Of a DNA stretch of 64,000 bases, positions 1-8,587 are shown in pieces. Location of the stretch: positions 5,019,501 to 5,083,500 of the forward strand of contig NZ_AP023441.1 of the NCBI RefSeq assembly GCF_019976755.1. Direction: 5' to 3'. A program made the position numbers and the translations under genes. The notes beneath the pieces are model-generated. The model had not been told where the DNA came from, made no database searches, and saw only the letters and a program-made list of their open reading frames with translations. The stretch comes from Nostoc sp. MS1. GTDB taxonomy: Bacteria; Cyanobacteriota; Cyanobacteriia; Cyanobacteriales; Nostocaceae. The stretch's first letter is position 1. Every line of letters begins with the position of its first letter.

Positions 1-515
1 CCTTTCAACACCGCAGAAGTAAGCAGTGACTCAACAATTACAGCCTTGCGTTCCCGTAAATCATCTTTTTCTGTATCGTAGTAATTGCGTAGTGCTTGCA
101 GAAGTTGCAAAAACCCTGGACGATTATATTTAGGTTCTAAAGGAAAGTAAGTACCAGCGTAAAATGGCACTAAATCTTCAGGTGACACAAAGGCATTCAA
201 AGGCCAGCCACCTTGCCCACTCATCATCTGCAACGCCTGCATATAAATACTATCGATGTCTGGTCTTTCTTCCCTATCTACTTTAATAGGTAAGAAATTA
301 GCATTCATATACTCAGCGATCGCTTGATCAGAAAAAGCCTCACCTTCCATCACCGTACACCAGTGACAACTGGAATAACCAATCGACAAAAAAATTGGTT
401 TATCCTGTGCTTTAGCAGTAGCCAAAGCTTCATCACACCAAGGCCACCAATCAATAGGATTTTCGGCGTGTTTGCGAAGATAAAGACTCTTAGTCTGGGC
501 AAGACGATTAGTCAT
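1..515 (-). CDS. DUF255 thioredoxin-like protein, N-terminal part (cut by window edge)
   Basis: The reading frame starts at an ATG at 515 and runs off the left edge, giving about 171 residues. The N-terminus has the pattern of the DUF255/YyaL (spermatogenesis-associated protein 20-like) family: a YLRKHAxNPIDWWPW stretch at residues 12-26, then IFLSIGYSSCHWC with a CxxC pair at C50 and C53 in a thioredoxin-like fold, then DREERPDID and GGWPLNAF. Family members usually have about 680 residues, with a six-hairpin glycosidase-like domain after the thioredoxin domain, so most of the gene lies outside. The cellular role of the family is poorly defined. The family call is firm. Confidence 0.85.
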   Translation of the reverse strand, partial: MTNRLAQTKSLYLRKHAENPIDWWPWCDEALATAKAQDKPIFLSIGYSSCHWCTVMEGEAFSDQAIAEYMNANFLPIKVDREERPDIDSIYMQALQMMSGQGGWPLNAFVSPEDLVPFYAGTYFPLEPKYNRPGFLQLLQALRNYYDTEKDDLRERKAVIVESLLTSAVLK

Positions 516-569
516 AATGCAGATTGTGGTAGTGCCTTCTTTGCCCAGTCTAGCTTGAAATAGGAGAGC

Positions 570-640
570 GGGGAGTGGGGAGTTGGGAGTTGGGAGTGGG
601 GGAAAAATTATTCACTCCTGTCAACTGTCAACTGTCAACT
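570..640. repeat. G-rich tandem repeat followed by TCAACTG heptamers
   Basis: Two arrays of short direct repeats abut here: a GGGAGTTGG-type array (570-602) and three copies of TCAACTG (621-640). They lie between the start of the DUF255 gene and the stop of the small gene at 643. Such short tandem repeats are common between genes in heterocyst-forming cyanobacteria. An open frame that starts in this array is not credible as a gene. Confidence 0.8.
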
Positions 641-642
641 CT

Positions 643-798
643 CTATTGTAGTGAACGCAAAAAACTAACGAGTGATGCTGGTGTTTGTTCTGGTGCGGGT
701 GTAACCACTCTTGATTGGATTTTAGTATTGGGATTCATTCCTGCTATCAGGTGGAGCAAGAAAGTAATGATGGCGGCTTGCACAAGTTTTTCTAGCAT
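643..798 (-). CDS. small hypothetical protein, 51 aa, one hydrophobic segment
   Basis: An ATG at 798 is preceded by a GGGAGA Shine-Dalgarno-like run about 6 bases upstream. The 51-residue product has a hydrophobic helix at about residues 5-20 (LVQAAIITFLLHLIAG) and a polar tail with APEQTPASLVSFLRSL. I do not recognise a family. The clean start, the good ribosome site and the non-repetitive composition favour a real gene over the longer opposite-strand frame, which begins inside a tandem repeat. It is probably a short single-pass membrane protein. The function is unknown. Confidence 0.5.
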   Translation of the reverse strand: MLEKLVQAAIITFLLHLIAGMNPNTKIQSRVVTPAPEQTPASLVSFLRSLQ

Positions 799-1214
799 GG
801 CAGGTCTCCCTCAGTTGATAGCATTGCCAGTGAAATTGCTTAGTTTAACTACACCCCGTTATATTGGTTTACCGGATTTCACGGAAATATCCAGTATTCT
901 GGTTTATAAAAAATCTAAAGAAATGTTGAAGCTTAAACCAGAGGTAGGATGTTTGGGCGATCGCCAAGCACTTCATTTCTCTAGACGCATCCCACTATCA
1001 AAAGTGCCTGATGAGTTATGAACATCTGCCAAAGTAGGTAGGCTTAATCAGTTGACAGTTATCAGTTATCAGTTGTCAGATTGTTTCTACTGTCCACTGA
1101 TAACTGTTCACTGATAACTGACACACCCAGGTTAGGATTTCCGCCCTATTGCAAATCCCCAATACCCAGTCGCCTGTTGATAAAATAATCGTAAATTAGG
1201 TACAAGCACGCTGC
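799..1214. other. intergenic region with a foldable short-repeat block
   Basis: No gene is supported here. The region separates the small minus-strand gene from clpP and must hold the clpP promoter, although no sigma-70 hexamer pair stands out. Positions 1050-1122 contain CAGTTATCAGTTATCAG followed by the inverted copies CACTGATAACTG, so the block can fold into a long hairpin. A HIP1 site lies near 960. Confidence 0.6.
1050..1122. repeat. inverted arrangement of CAGTTATCAG-type short repeats
   Basis: Direct copies of an AGTTATC unit (1055-1078) face inverted copies GATAACTG (1098-1122). Together they form a potential stem of roughly 20 base pairs about 90 bases upstream of clpP. The same CAGTTGTCAG words recur after 7418. 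Confidence 0.7.
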
Positions 1215-1829
1215 ATGACTATTCCTATCGTCATTGAACAATCGGGTCGAGGCGAACGCGCCTTTGATATTTACTCACGGCTGTTACGTGAGCGGATTAT
1301 CTTTTTGGGTCAACAAGTTGATAGCAATTTGGCTAACTTGATTGTGGCTCAACTACTGTTTTTAGATGCTGAAGACCCAGAGAAAGACATTTATTTGTAT
1401 ATAAATTCTCCAGGTGGTTCTGTGACTGCCGGTATGGGGATTTTTAATACTATGAAACAGATTCGCCCTGATGTTTGTACTATCTGTACAGGATTAGCAG
1501 CAAGTATGGGTGCTTTTCTTCTCAGTGCTGGTACTAAAGGTAAGCGGATGAGTTTACCCCATTCGCGAATTATGATTCACCAACCTTTAGGCGGCGCACA
1601 AGGTCAAGCAACTGATATTGAAATTCAGGCGCGAGAAATTCTCTACCACAAGCGACGTTTAAATGAATATTTAGCCGAACACACTGGTCAACCCCTCGAC
1701 CGCATCGCGGAAGATACTGAGCGTGATTTCTTCATGTCTCCCCATGAAGCCCAAGAATACGGCTTAATTGACCAAGTGATTGACCGTCATGCTGCTGGTA
1801 GTCGTCCAGTGGCGATGGTTGGGCAGTAG
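1215..1829 (+). CDS. clpP: ATP-dependent Clp protease proteolytic subunit (stand-alone copy)
   Basis: This 204-residue protein is full length for ClpP, the serine protease that forms tetradecameric chambers and degrades substrates fed by ClpX or ClpC. The catalytic triad is complete: Ser97 in GLAASMGAF, His122 in MIHQPLGG and Asp171 in ERDFFMS. The substrate-binding strand NSPGGSV is at 64-70. The gene has no clpX or clpR beside it, unlike the second clpP at 60141, so it is a separate paralogue. The two share most of their core sequence but differ at the N-terminus. Cyanobacteria normally carry several clpP paralogues, and which numbered clpP this is cannot be decided from the window. Confidence 0.96.
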   Translation: MTIPIVIEQSGRGERAFDIYSRLLRERIIFLGQQVDSNLANLIVAQLLFLDAEDPEKDIYLYINSPGGSVTAGMGIFNTMKQIRPDVCTICTGLAASMGAFLLSAGTKGKRMSLPHSRIMIHQPLGGAQGQATDIEIQAREILYHKRRLNEYLAEHTGQPLDRIAEDTERDFFMSPHEAQEYGLIDQVIDRHAAGSRPVAMVGQ

Positions 1830-1838
1830 TTAAGGTTT

Positions 1839-1887
1839 GTAGTAAGCACTTTAGTGCTGAATCATTTAGGACTAAAGTCCTTACTAC
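1839..1887. terminator. 20-bp stem inverted repeat between convergent genes
   Basis: The arms 1839-1858 and 1868-1887 match at 18 of 20 positions around a 9-base loop. The core is ACTTTAGT / ACTAAAGT inside GTAGTAAG / CTTACTAC. It lies exactly between clpP (plus) and the minus-strand gene ending at 1895, so it could act as a bidirectional terminator. The same words occur as dispersed repeats in many cyanobacterial genomes, so it may instead be a small palindromic mobile repeat that has taken on this role. Confidence 0.65.
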
Positions 1888-1894
1888 GGACTAA

Positions 1895-2767
1895 TTAAAA
1901 CCCCGCAATTGGATCTGGTTGAGATTCTAGGTATTTAAGGAAGCTGTGTAATTCGTCTTCTGTTAATAAAGTACGTCCGCGTTTACCGTAGGTTTTAATT
2001 AAATATTCTCTCCCTTGTTCTGGTGTCCAACCTAAGCGCTGCAATTCGACATCAGTTTTCGCAATTACATCCGATAAATCTACAGGCTCGGATTTTTTCT
2101 TTTTCTTCCCTGTACCACCTGATATGCTGGTTACATTTTCTTGTGGTGTGTAACTACGGGGGGTAAATGGGGTGACATTACTACTCGCTACTTCTGGGAT
2201 GCTAGGTAGTTCTGGTGGTTGTGAAGATAACAAGGGTAGGTCTTCTATTGGTGGTTCAAATTCTGGTTCTTGGTAGGTAGTGGTGGGTAAGCTGGGGCTG
2301 AAATCAGGGGTTGGGGTAGTGGTTTTACTAGCCTTGGGTACTTCAGATTTTGCTGGCAAACTATTTAATACATCTTTGCTTTCGTCATGGGTGCTGTTAA
2401 TTGACCAACTTTTACTGGCAAAATCTTCATTTTTAACTGGGGTATAAGTCGGTTCGCTAGGGGTAGAATTAATCTGTACTGGAGATGCGATCGCCTCCGG
2501 TGGAGCGTAGCTCATCGCCGTAGCAGAAACAGCAGGAGTCGATGATACTGATGCCTGTGGTGCATCTGTAATCCCCAAAACGGTCAGCGCTCTAATTCTT
2601 GCTTGGTCTTCGGCAGCTTCCACCGTTTCTGCTGCTGCCATACCAGTTGCACGAGTTACACCTTCAATTTGAATGCTTGCCCGAACGATATATTTTCCTT
2701 GAAAAATCTCTACTAATTCAGAAATTAGACTGCCGTTGGGATACAAGCTCTGGAATTGAGCCAACAT
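1895..2767 (-). CDS. conserved cyanobacterial hypothetical protein with conserved ends and low-complexity middle
   Basis: I chose the ATG at 2767 (MLAQFQSLYPNG). The longer frame would need a TTG at 2800. The product is about 290 residues. Residues 1-70 form a compact domain (LISELVEIFQGKYIVRASIQ, with an alanine/glutamate-rich helix) that resembles a small nucleic-acid-binding or Rad52-like fold, but this is only an impression. The middle, about residues 80-215, is Ser/Pro/Thr-rich and probably disordered. A KKKKK patch precedes a conserved C-terminal helical domain with GWTPEQGREYL and GKRGRTLLTEDEL. The gene converges with clpP. The function is unknown. Confidence 0.75.
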   Translation of the reverse strand: MLAQFQSLYPNGSLISELVEIFQGKYIVRASIQIEGVTRATGMAAAETVEAAEDQARIRALTVLGITDAPQASVSSTPAVSATAMSYAPPEAIASPVQINSTPSEPTYTPVKNEDFASKSWSINSTHDESKDVLNSLPAKSEVPKASKTTTPTPDFSPSLPTTTYQEPEFEPPIEDLPLLSSQPPELPSIPEVASSNVTPFTPRSYTPQENVTSISGGTGKKKKKSEPVDLSDVIAKTDVELQRLGWTPEQGREYLIKTYGKRGRTLLTEDELHSFLKYLESQPDPIAGF

Positions 2768-2850
2768 AATACTGCCACCAAATCTAAATCTACGGAACAA
2801 TGGGGTTGATGCTACCTGTGTACCCCAGCAACTTGTTATACCAATTCGTA

Positions 2851-2917
2851 ATGGGCTACGCCCCGCTTCTCTACGTTCTCGGAGCGTGTCGTAGACAGAC
2901 GCTACGCGAACGCTAAC
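2851..2917. repeat. dispersed palindromic repeat (GCGTAGCGTCTGTC family)
   Basis: The block contains GGGCTACGCCCC and, on the minus strand, TTCGCGTAGCGTCTGTCT followed by CGACACGCT. The same words occur at 11874-11957 and a shortened relative is at 20328-20366, so this is a dispersed intergenic repeat family with several palindromic modules. Confidence 0.75.
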
Positions 2918-3745
2918 ATAATTCGTAAAAGTTAGACGGAATTTAGCTGAATAACTTTGAATCCCGTTGCCGAATTTTCAAGAATTGGGGGTTACTCACT
3001 TTAGCGAAAGTTGCTATTGTTGATTTATTTTAACTTGACATCCACTGGTAACAATTCAAAATTCAAAATTAATAATTTCAACCTGCTGCCTTCTGCTTCC
3101 GACCTAACTCTAGGTGGCTTGACTAACTAATGCTATACTATTTACCCAATTCAACATCTAGAAGTATTTTCTGGAAGTACGCTCTAAATCTACAATAATG
3201 AAGATACGGTTCGCCCTCACTGCTTATTCAACTGCTACCTAATTGTGGCCAATTCTACATAAGGACAAATTGGGTAATTCAGCAGTTTCTCCTAGTAAAA
3301 TTCAGAGTATCATGGCGTAAAAGTACCTTCAAGCTAGACAATCAAACACCTGTATTTTCCCCTACATAACGCTTTTGGTGAGCGTGGAGAGTAAATCTTA
3401 GACCAGCCTCTCAGAACCAGTTGCGTATTTACCAGATGGGGCAGAATATCAATCAGGTTGACTCTCTCAGTTTTGTTAGATGAAGGAACCCCAATGCTAG
3501 CTAACTCTGTTGTCGTGCAGTGAGAAGTTCTTCAACGTTGTACTCTTGCGGAGAAATAACCTACGCGGAGGGTCTTGTGAAGAAACAGCTTACTTTATAG
3601 GTTGGGTTAGCTTCCTTTGGGAGAATTTCGGGAACTCAATCTGAGAGTAATTCGTTTCCAGCTAGTATCTTTAAGCCGTGAGGGTATACGGCACAGAACC
3701 AAATTCAAGCAAACATGATGTTTTGACCAAAGGTCGGTTCACTGC
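2918..3745. other. long gene-free region upstream of the RNase II/R-family gene, possible structured leader
   Basis: No credible open frame is present over about 830 bases, although base composition from about 3180 on is more balanced than in the AT-rich gaps nearby. Local inverted repeats include AACTGCTACCTAATTG facing ACAAATTGGGT...AGCAGTT (about 3228-3286), GCCGT/ACGGC (3674-3691) and GACC/GGTC just before the start codon (3724-3734). This could be a long 5' leader of the downstream gene or an uncharacterised small RNA. I recognise no Rfam-type RNA (not tmRNA, RNase P RNA or a known riboswitch). Confidence 0.4.
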
Positions 3746-6100
3746 ATGGAATTTTCAATCGCTACACTCCTTGCCAATTTCACCGATGATAAATTGGTAG
3801 CTCGCAAAGTTTTAGAAAAGAAACTCGGTTGCGAGGATGAAGACAGTTTAGAAAAACTCCACATCGCCCTGGAAGTATTGGAGAAAATCGGGATTTTGGC
3901 GAAAGAACGCGGGAAATATCGCCGCATTTCCGAGGAAGGTCTCATCGAAGCCAAGTTACGTTGTTCTAGTAAGGGCTTTTGTTTCGCTATTCAAGATGTC
4001 GAAGGGGCTGAGGATATTTACATCCGAGAAAGTCATCTGAGTAATGCGTGGAATGGCGATCGCGTTTTGGTACGTGTTCTCAAAGAAGGTAGTCGTCGCC
4101 GTTCCCCAGAGGGCGAGGTAAAGCTGATTTTAGAACGTTCCAATCACACTCTACTAGCAAGAATTAAGCAAGTGGAAGGTGGTTTTCGCGCTGTTCCCTT
4201 GGATGACAGATTGCTGTTTGAACTGAAAATTCAAGCTAACAAATTGAAACTGGAAGAAGCAATTGATCACCTCGCCCATGTCGAAGTTCTACGTTATCCT
4301 TTAGCTCAATACCCGCCTGTAGGTCGCGTAGTCCAAATCCTGGGTAGTGATGCAGAAGCGGCGGCGGACATAGATTTAGTTACCTGTAAACATGACTTAG
4401 CTCGTAATTTCCCTGAATCAATTTTAGAAGCAGCCGCTAAGTTACCCAAAAGGTTACTCAAGGCAGACCTCAAAAATAAACTAGATTTACGTAATCTCTT
4501 TACCTTTACGATTACAGGTATTAATGGCGACACAAAGGTCATAGAACATGCCTTTAGTTTAGAAAAAACAATTTCTGGTAATTGGCAATTAGGTTTTCAC
4601 ATTGCCGATGTTTCTCACTATGTCCAACCAGATGAACCCCTAGATAGAGAAGCTATTAAACGGGGTAGGTCGGTATATTTGGGAGATTTAGTATTGCCAA
4701 TGTTACCAGATACGGTGGCCGATCGCGCTTCACTGGTAACGGGAAGCGATCGCTTGGCGCTATCTTTCTTAATTGCCATTTCCTCCCAATCAGGCGAAGT
4801 TTTGGAATGGGAAATTCAACCCAGTGTAATTAACGTAGACACCAGCATCACCAAGCAACAAGCCCAAGCTATTCTACAAGGTGAAGTTGGCAAAAAAGAC
4901 CCAACCCAAGTAGTAGAAATACTGCAAAATTTAGTTACCATTGCTCAAGGTATTAAAGATTCACGCCTGACTCGTGGGAGTTTGCAGTTAAATCTGCCTT
5001 CAAATCAAAACCCCTACTACGACGAAGGCATTTTAGGCGCTGTGTTGGTGAGCGATTCCCCAGTGCGATCGCTACTAACGGAATTGGTGTTATTAGTCAA
5101 TGAATTAATCGCCACCCATCTGAGTGCTTTAGGTGTTCCCGCTATTTGGCGAGTTCAAGGTACACCAGACTCGGAAGATGTCCAAGAAATGCTGAAACTG
5201 GCAATTAATTTAGGGGTAGAACTGGCACTAGAACCAGATGTAGAAATTGAACCCCTCGATTATCAACAGTTAACTAGGGCATTTGCTGAGTCTCCCTCAG
5301 AACAGGTGTTAACTTATCTTCTACAAGATACCCTCAAGCCTGCGTCCTACAGCACCACCAAAACATCTCACTTTGGGTTAGCGCTACCACAATACACTCA
5401 CTTCACATCGCCGATGCGCCGTTACCCAGATTTGCTGATGCAGAGAGTATACTATCAGCTACTAGAACACGGACGCGATCGCCGCAACACCAGAGTCAAG
5501 GAACGGGTGAACCTCCGCCACTCCTCTAGCCATGCGGAAATTAACTGGAACGTGTTAGCGCCAGAGTTGCAGCAGGAAATGCAAAGCGACTTAACTAGGG
5601 TAATCATCCAAATCAACGACAGGGAGAAAGAAGTTCAAGAAGCCGAAGCCGATTTAGCTGGGTTGCAAAAAGCCCAACTGATGAAACAGCGTATTGGGCA
5701 AGTCTTTCAAGGCGTGATTACTGGCGTACAGTCCTACGGCTTCTTTGTAGAAATTGAAGTCCCAGCCGCCGAAGTTACCACGAGTACTGGCGGGCCTTTG
5801 CGTGTTGAAGGGTTGGTACACGTTAGTTCTCTCAAAGATGACTGGTATGAGTACCGCGCTAGACAACAAGCACTGTTTGGCAGAAAAAATCGCGCTTCTT
5901 ATAGATTAGGCGATCGCGTTTCTGTCCAAGTTAAGAGTGTCGATTACTATCGCCAGCAAATTGATTTAGTCACTGTCGGTAGTGATGGCGTACCCAAAAA
6001 TTTAGGTCTTGGTGATGTTAATGGTGATATGGGCGATATTTATTTACCCAATGACCTTGATTCTGACGATTTAGATCCTTATGCTGATGATGAAGACTAA
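3746..6100 (+). CDS. RNase II/RNase R-family (RNB domain) protein with degenerate catalytic motif
   Basis: The protein has 784 residues: an N-terminal winged-helix-like region (1-65), cold-shock-type RNA-binding stretches (70-200), an RNB domain (about 245-600) and a C-terminal S1 domain (about 650-750). RNB landmarks are clear: LDLRNLFTFTI, GFHIADVSHYV (283-293) and HFTSPMRRYPDL. However, the segment that should carry four metal-binding aspartates (D-x5-D-x-D-D-A in RNase II) reads ITGINGDTKVIEHAF at 256-270, so the essential DD pair is E267-H268 and the first Asp is T257. Exoribonuclease activity is therefore doubtful. The protein may be an RNA-binding relative such as the Zam protein of Synechocystis. 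It is followed closely by ubiX. The family call is firm; the activity is uncertain. Confidence 0.9.
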   Translation: MEFSIATLLANFTDDKLVARKVLEKKLGCEDEDSLEKLHIALEVLEKIGILAKERGKYRRISEEGLIEAKLRCSSKGFCFAIQDVEGAEDIYIRESHLSNAWNGDRVLVRVLKEGSRRRSPEGEVKLILERSNHTLLARIKQVEGGFRAVPLDDRLLFELKIQANKLKLEEAIDHLAHVEVLRYPLAQYPPVGRVVQILGSDAEAAADIDLVTCKHDLARNFPESILEAAAKLPKRLLKADLKNKLDLRNLFTFTITGINGDTKVIEHAFSLEKTISGNWQLGFHIADVSHYVQPDEPLDREAIKRGRSVYLGDLVLPMLPDTVADRASLVTGSDRLALSFLIAISSQSGEVLEWEIQPSVINVDTSITKQQAQAILQGEVGKKDPTQVVEILQNLVTIAQGIKDSRLTRGSLQLNLPSNQNPYYDEGILGAVLVSDSPVRSLLTELVLLVNELIATHLSALGVPAIWRVQGTPDSEDVQEMLKLAINLGVELALEPDVEIEPLDYQQLTRAFAESPSEQVLTYLLQDTLKPASYSTTKTSHFGLALPQYTHFTSPMRRYPDLLMQRVYYQLLEHGRDRRNTRVKERVNLRHSSSHAEINWNVLAPELQQEMQSDLTRVIIQINDREKEVQEAEADLAGLQKAQLMKQRIGQVFQGVITGVQSYGFFVEIEVPAAEVTTSTGGPLRVEGLVHVSSLKDDWYEYRARQQALFGRKNRASYRLGDRVSVQVKSVDYYRQQIDLVTVGSDGVPKNLGLGDVNGDMGDIYLPNDLDSDDLDPYADDED

Positions 6101-6117
6101 CTTTTGTTAAGCATCTG

Positions 6118-6747
6118 GTGTCACAACATAACAAACCCCTAATCATCGGCGTATCAGGAGCTTCTGGACTGATTTACGCCGTTCGCGCCTTAAAATTTCT
6201 GCTTGCAGCCGACTATGAAATTGAATTAGTCGCCTCTAAATCAACATACATGGTTTGGCAAGCAGAACAGGAAATTCGGATGCCAGCAGAACCACTTCAA
6301 CAAGAGCAATTCTGGCGAGAACAGGCTGGGGTTGCTCATTCTGGTAAACTGCGTTGCCATTCTTGGAGCGATGTCGGAGCCAATATTGCCAGTGGTTCCT
6401 TTCGCACCGTGGGGATGATTGTGATTCCTTGTAGTATGAGTACAGTAGCCAAGCTAGCAGGCGGCTTAAGTTCCGATCTACTAGAACGGGCGGCTGACGT
6501 TCAACTCAAAGAAGGACGTAAGTTAGTTATCGTTCCTAGAGAAACCCCCTTCAGCCTAATTCACCTGCGAAACTTAACCACCTTAGCCGAAACTGGAGTC
6601 CGCATAGTCCCTGCTATTCCAGCTTGGTATCACAACCCGCAAACAATCGAGGACTTAGTTGATTTTGTCGTCGCCCGTACCTTAGACCAACTCGACATTG
6701 ATTGTGTACCCTTGAGAAGATGGGAAGGAGGGAAGCGTAATTCGTAA
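6118..6747 (+). CDS. ubiX: flavin prenyltransferase UbiX
   Basis: UbiX links dimethylallyl phosphate to FMN to make the prenylated flavin cofactor used by UbiD-type decarboxylases in quinone synthesis. The 209-residue product has the family signatures: IIGVSGASGLIYAVRAL at residues 9-25 (flavin-binding loop), VIPCSMSTVAKLAGG in the middle and LVIVPRETPFSLIHL, the conserved arginine/glutamate active-site strand. The start is a GTG at 6118, 18 bases after the upstream stop, with no strong ribosome site, which suggests read-through or coupling with the RNB gene. The length is normal for the family. Confidence 0.94.
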   Translation: MSQHNKPLIIGVSGASGLIYAVRALKFLLAADYEIELVASKSTYMVWQAEQEIRMPAEPLQQEQFWREQAGVAHSGKLRCHSWSDVGANIASGSFRTVGMIVIPCSMSTVAKLAGGLSSDLLERAADVQLKEGRKLVIVPRETPFSLIHLRNLTTLAETGVRIVPAIPAWYHNPQTIEDLVDFVVARTLDQLDIDCVPLRRWEGGKRNS

Positions 6748-6751
6748 TACT

Positions 6752-7417
6752 ATGGCTGTAATTCGCTTAACTTTATTAGTAGCGGTACTAGGTGGACTAA
6801 CACTGTTGTTAGTACAGAATTTGTCGCCAGCATTACCTCTGGTATTTTTAGGTATGCGAAGCCAACCATTACCCTTGGCAGTTTGGATACTATTTAGCAC
6901 TGCTGCTGGTGCTGGCACATCTTTATTAATAACGAGCTTATTTAGATTATCTAGTTACTTTGGTGGACAACCACGCCAAAAACCGCCCAAATCAACTACA
7001 ACCTCCAGGCGTAGTACAGCTAACCGCAAAGAAGAATTTACACCACCCCCATCAAGTAAAGAACCAGCAAGTAAAACTAACTACGCTGCTAGTGATGAGA
7101 TTGATGATTGGGAAACTAATAGTGCAGATGATGACTGGGATATTGAAGAGAAGCCACAGGAAGCAACCACAAGTAAATCTCAGTCCGACTCATTTTCAAA
7201 TTCTTCCACTTACGAACGTCCACAAAATCCTAAGAGCGGTACTCAGTCTGGTTCTACATATTCTTACAGTTACAGAGAACCAAAAAACACCGCAGCCGGG
7301 AAAACCGAATCAGTATACGATGCTGATTACCGAGTCATCATTCCCCCATATCAGCCACCCACTAAAGATACAACTGATGATGATGATGATTGGGGCTTTG
7401 ATGATGATGATGAATAA
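6752..7417 (+). CDS. LapA-domain-like membrane protein with acidic tail
   Basis: This 221-residue protein starts 5 bases after ubiX, so the two are probably cotranscribed. Two hydrophobic helices (about residues 5-32 and 40-62) surround the short turn FLGMRSQPLPLAVWIL, the arrangement of the lipopolysaccharide-assembly protein A (DUF1049) family. The remaining 150 residues are polar and Ser/Thr/Pro-rich with repeated acidic clusters (DDWDIEEK, DDDDDWGFDDDDE at the end) and are probably cytoplasmic and disordered. The function of this class in cyanobacteria is not established. Confidence 0.8.
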   Translation: MAVIRLTLLVAVLGGLTLLLVQNLSPALPLVFLGMRSQPLPLAVWILFSTAAGAGTSLLITSLFRLSSYFGGQPRQKPPKSTTTSRRSTANRKEEFTPPPSSKEPASKTNYAASDEIDDWETNSADDDWDIEEKPQEATTSKSQSDSFSNSSTYERPQNPKSGTQSGSTYSYSYREPKNTAAGKTESVYDADYRVIIPPYQPPTKDTTDDDDDWGFDDDDE

Positions 7418-7461
7418 AGTTTTCAGTTGTCAGCTTGTTTCCACTGTCAACTGTTCACTGT

Positions 7462-7656
7462 TCACTTCACTCCACACCGTTCACGAGACTCCTGCTTGAC
7501 CTTACCGCTCATAGCAGCTTCTTGCAAACTCATGAACGCATTTAAATCTTCTAAATCATAGTGAGTAGTTAGTAGATAGCGTAGTTTATTTTCTGCCTCA
7601 ACTGTAAGATAGCCTGTAGCTAAAGCTTGTTGCACAACATCACGGATTCGAGTCAT
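7462..7656 (-). CDS. small conserved cyanobacterial hypothetical protein
   Basis: I chose the ATG at 7656, which has a GAGG about 8 bases upstream. The longer frame starts with GTG at 7680. The 64-residue product MTRIRDVVQQALATGYL... has a compact helical pattern with LRYLLTTHYDLEDLNAFMSLQEA. It resembles short single-domain cyanobacterial proteins of unknown function that I have seen annotated only as hypothetical. There is no membrane segment. It converges with the LapA-like gene. Confidence 0.65.
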   Translation of the reverse strand: MTRIRDVVQQALATGYLTVEAENKLRYLLTTHYDLEDLNAFMSLQEAAMSGKVKQESRERCGVK

Positions 7657-8587
7657 GGTTGATGCCTCATTACACACCACATTAATTAAATTGGGCTAAC
7701 GACTGTAGGATATGCAGTAATTGTTATGCTTCAACCGTTAATTTTGTTAAAGCTATCTAGTGTTTTTTTACACCTAAATTTGCAATACTGGTTTATTAAA
7801 GCCAATTACTGCTAAATCTAAAATCTTGGTTGTGTGTTGAATAAAACACCGGATCATCTTCAAACAAAAGCGCCTTGAGAAATATAGAGTCAGTCTTATT
7901 TATAGTGACTGGAATTTGTTGATTAAAGTTTCAAAGAAGTTTTAATAAATTTCTTTTGAACTCAACCATACACAACACATTACTACGAAGTCAATTAAAA
8001 AAAGTGATTAAATCGGTGATAAATTTGTCTAAACTTTGTATGAACTGAATGGAAAGATAGTTAATAGATTGTCTAAGTTACATTCAATACACAAAAACCT
8101 GTAATAGCAACAATCCATTCTCAGCAGACAGATGAGTTAATAGCGCCTACAAATAGTTAAAACCTAACAAAATATACATTAATTTAGCTTCAAATCAAGG
8201 AAAACTAACTTTGAAGCTAAAGTAACTGACAAGACACAATAACAGCAAAATTAGTGTATTTGATAATTGTTATTTTCTGCACCTACCCTAAAGTAGATAT
8301 TAACTCGACTAAATTGTACTTCCTGTTTTAATTCAGAAATTGTCATCACAGATACAGTAAAAAATATATTTTTCAATTAATAAACTATTTTTCGCCCGGC
8401 ACTTTATTTTTTAATTGAAAGGTAAGTATCAAAGTTTGTCTTAACTACGGACTTGAGAGAGTGTACGATTGAGCGCTTAATAGAGGAGAATTTTAAATTG
8501 AGTGCGCAGTAAGCAAATACCATTTTGATAGCGCATCTCAACAACTATAAAAAAGCCAGTCGTTGCACAACGGAGAATTAAACCAGA
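7657..8587. other. AT-rich gene-free region
   Basis: About 930 bases with frequent stops in all frames. Nothing here is recognisable as a protein or a known RNA. It contains the divergent upstream regions of the small gene at 7656 and of aroK. The last 100 bases include TTGCACAACGGAGAATTAAA just before the aroK start. Confidence 0.6.

Noticed and set aside
575..1021. Open frame of 148 codons on the plus strand
   Set aside because: It begins inside a G-rich tandem repeat, has no family resemblance and overlaps a better-supported small gene on the other strand (643-798).
2918..3745. tmRNA or RNase P RNA gene
   Set aside because: The conserved ends and, for tmRNA, the tag coding sequence are not present.
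6960..7499. Second open frame of 179 codons overlapping the LapA-like gene
   Set aside because: It is a shadow frame of the acidic low-complexity tail (6752-7417) and shows no domain.
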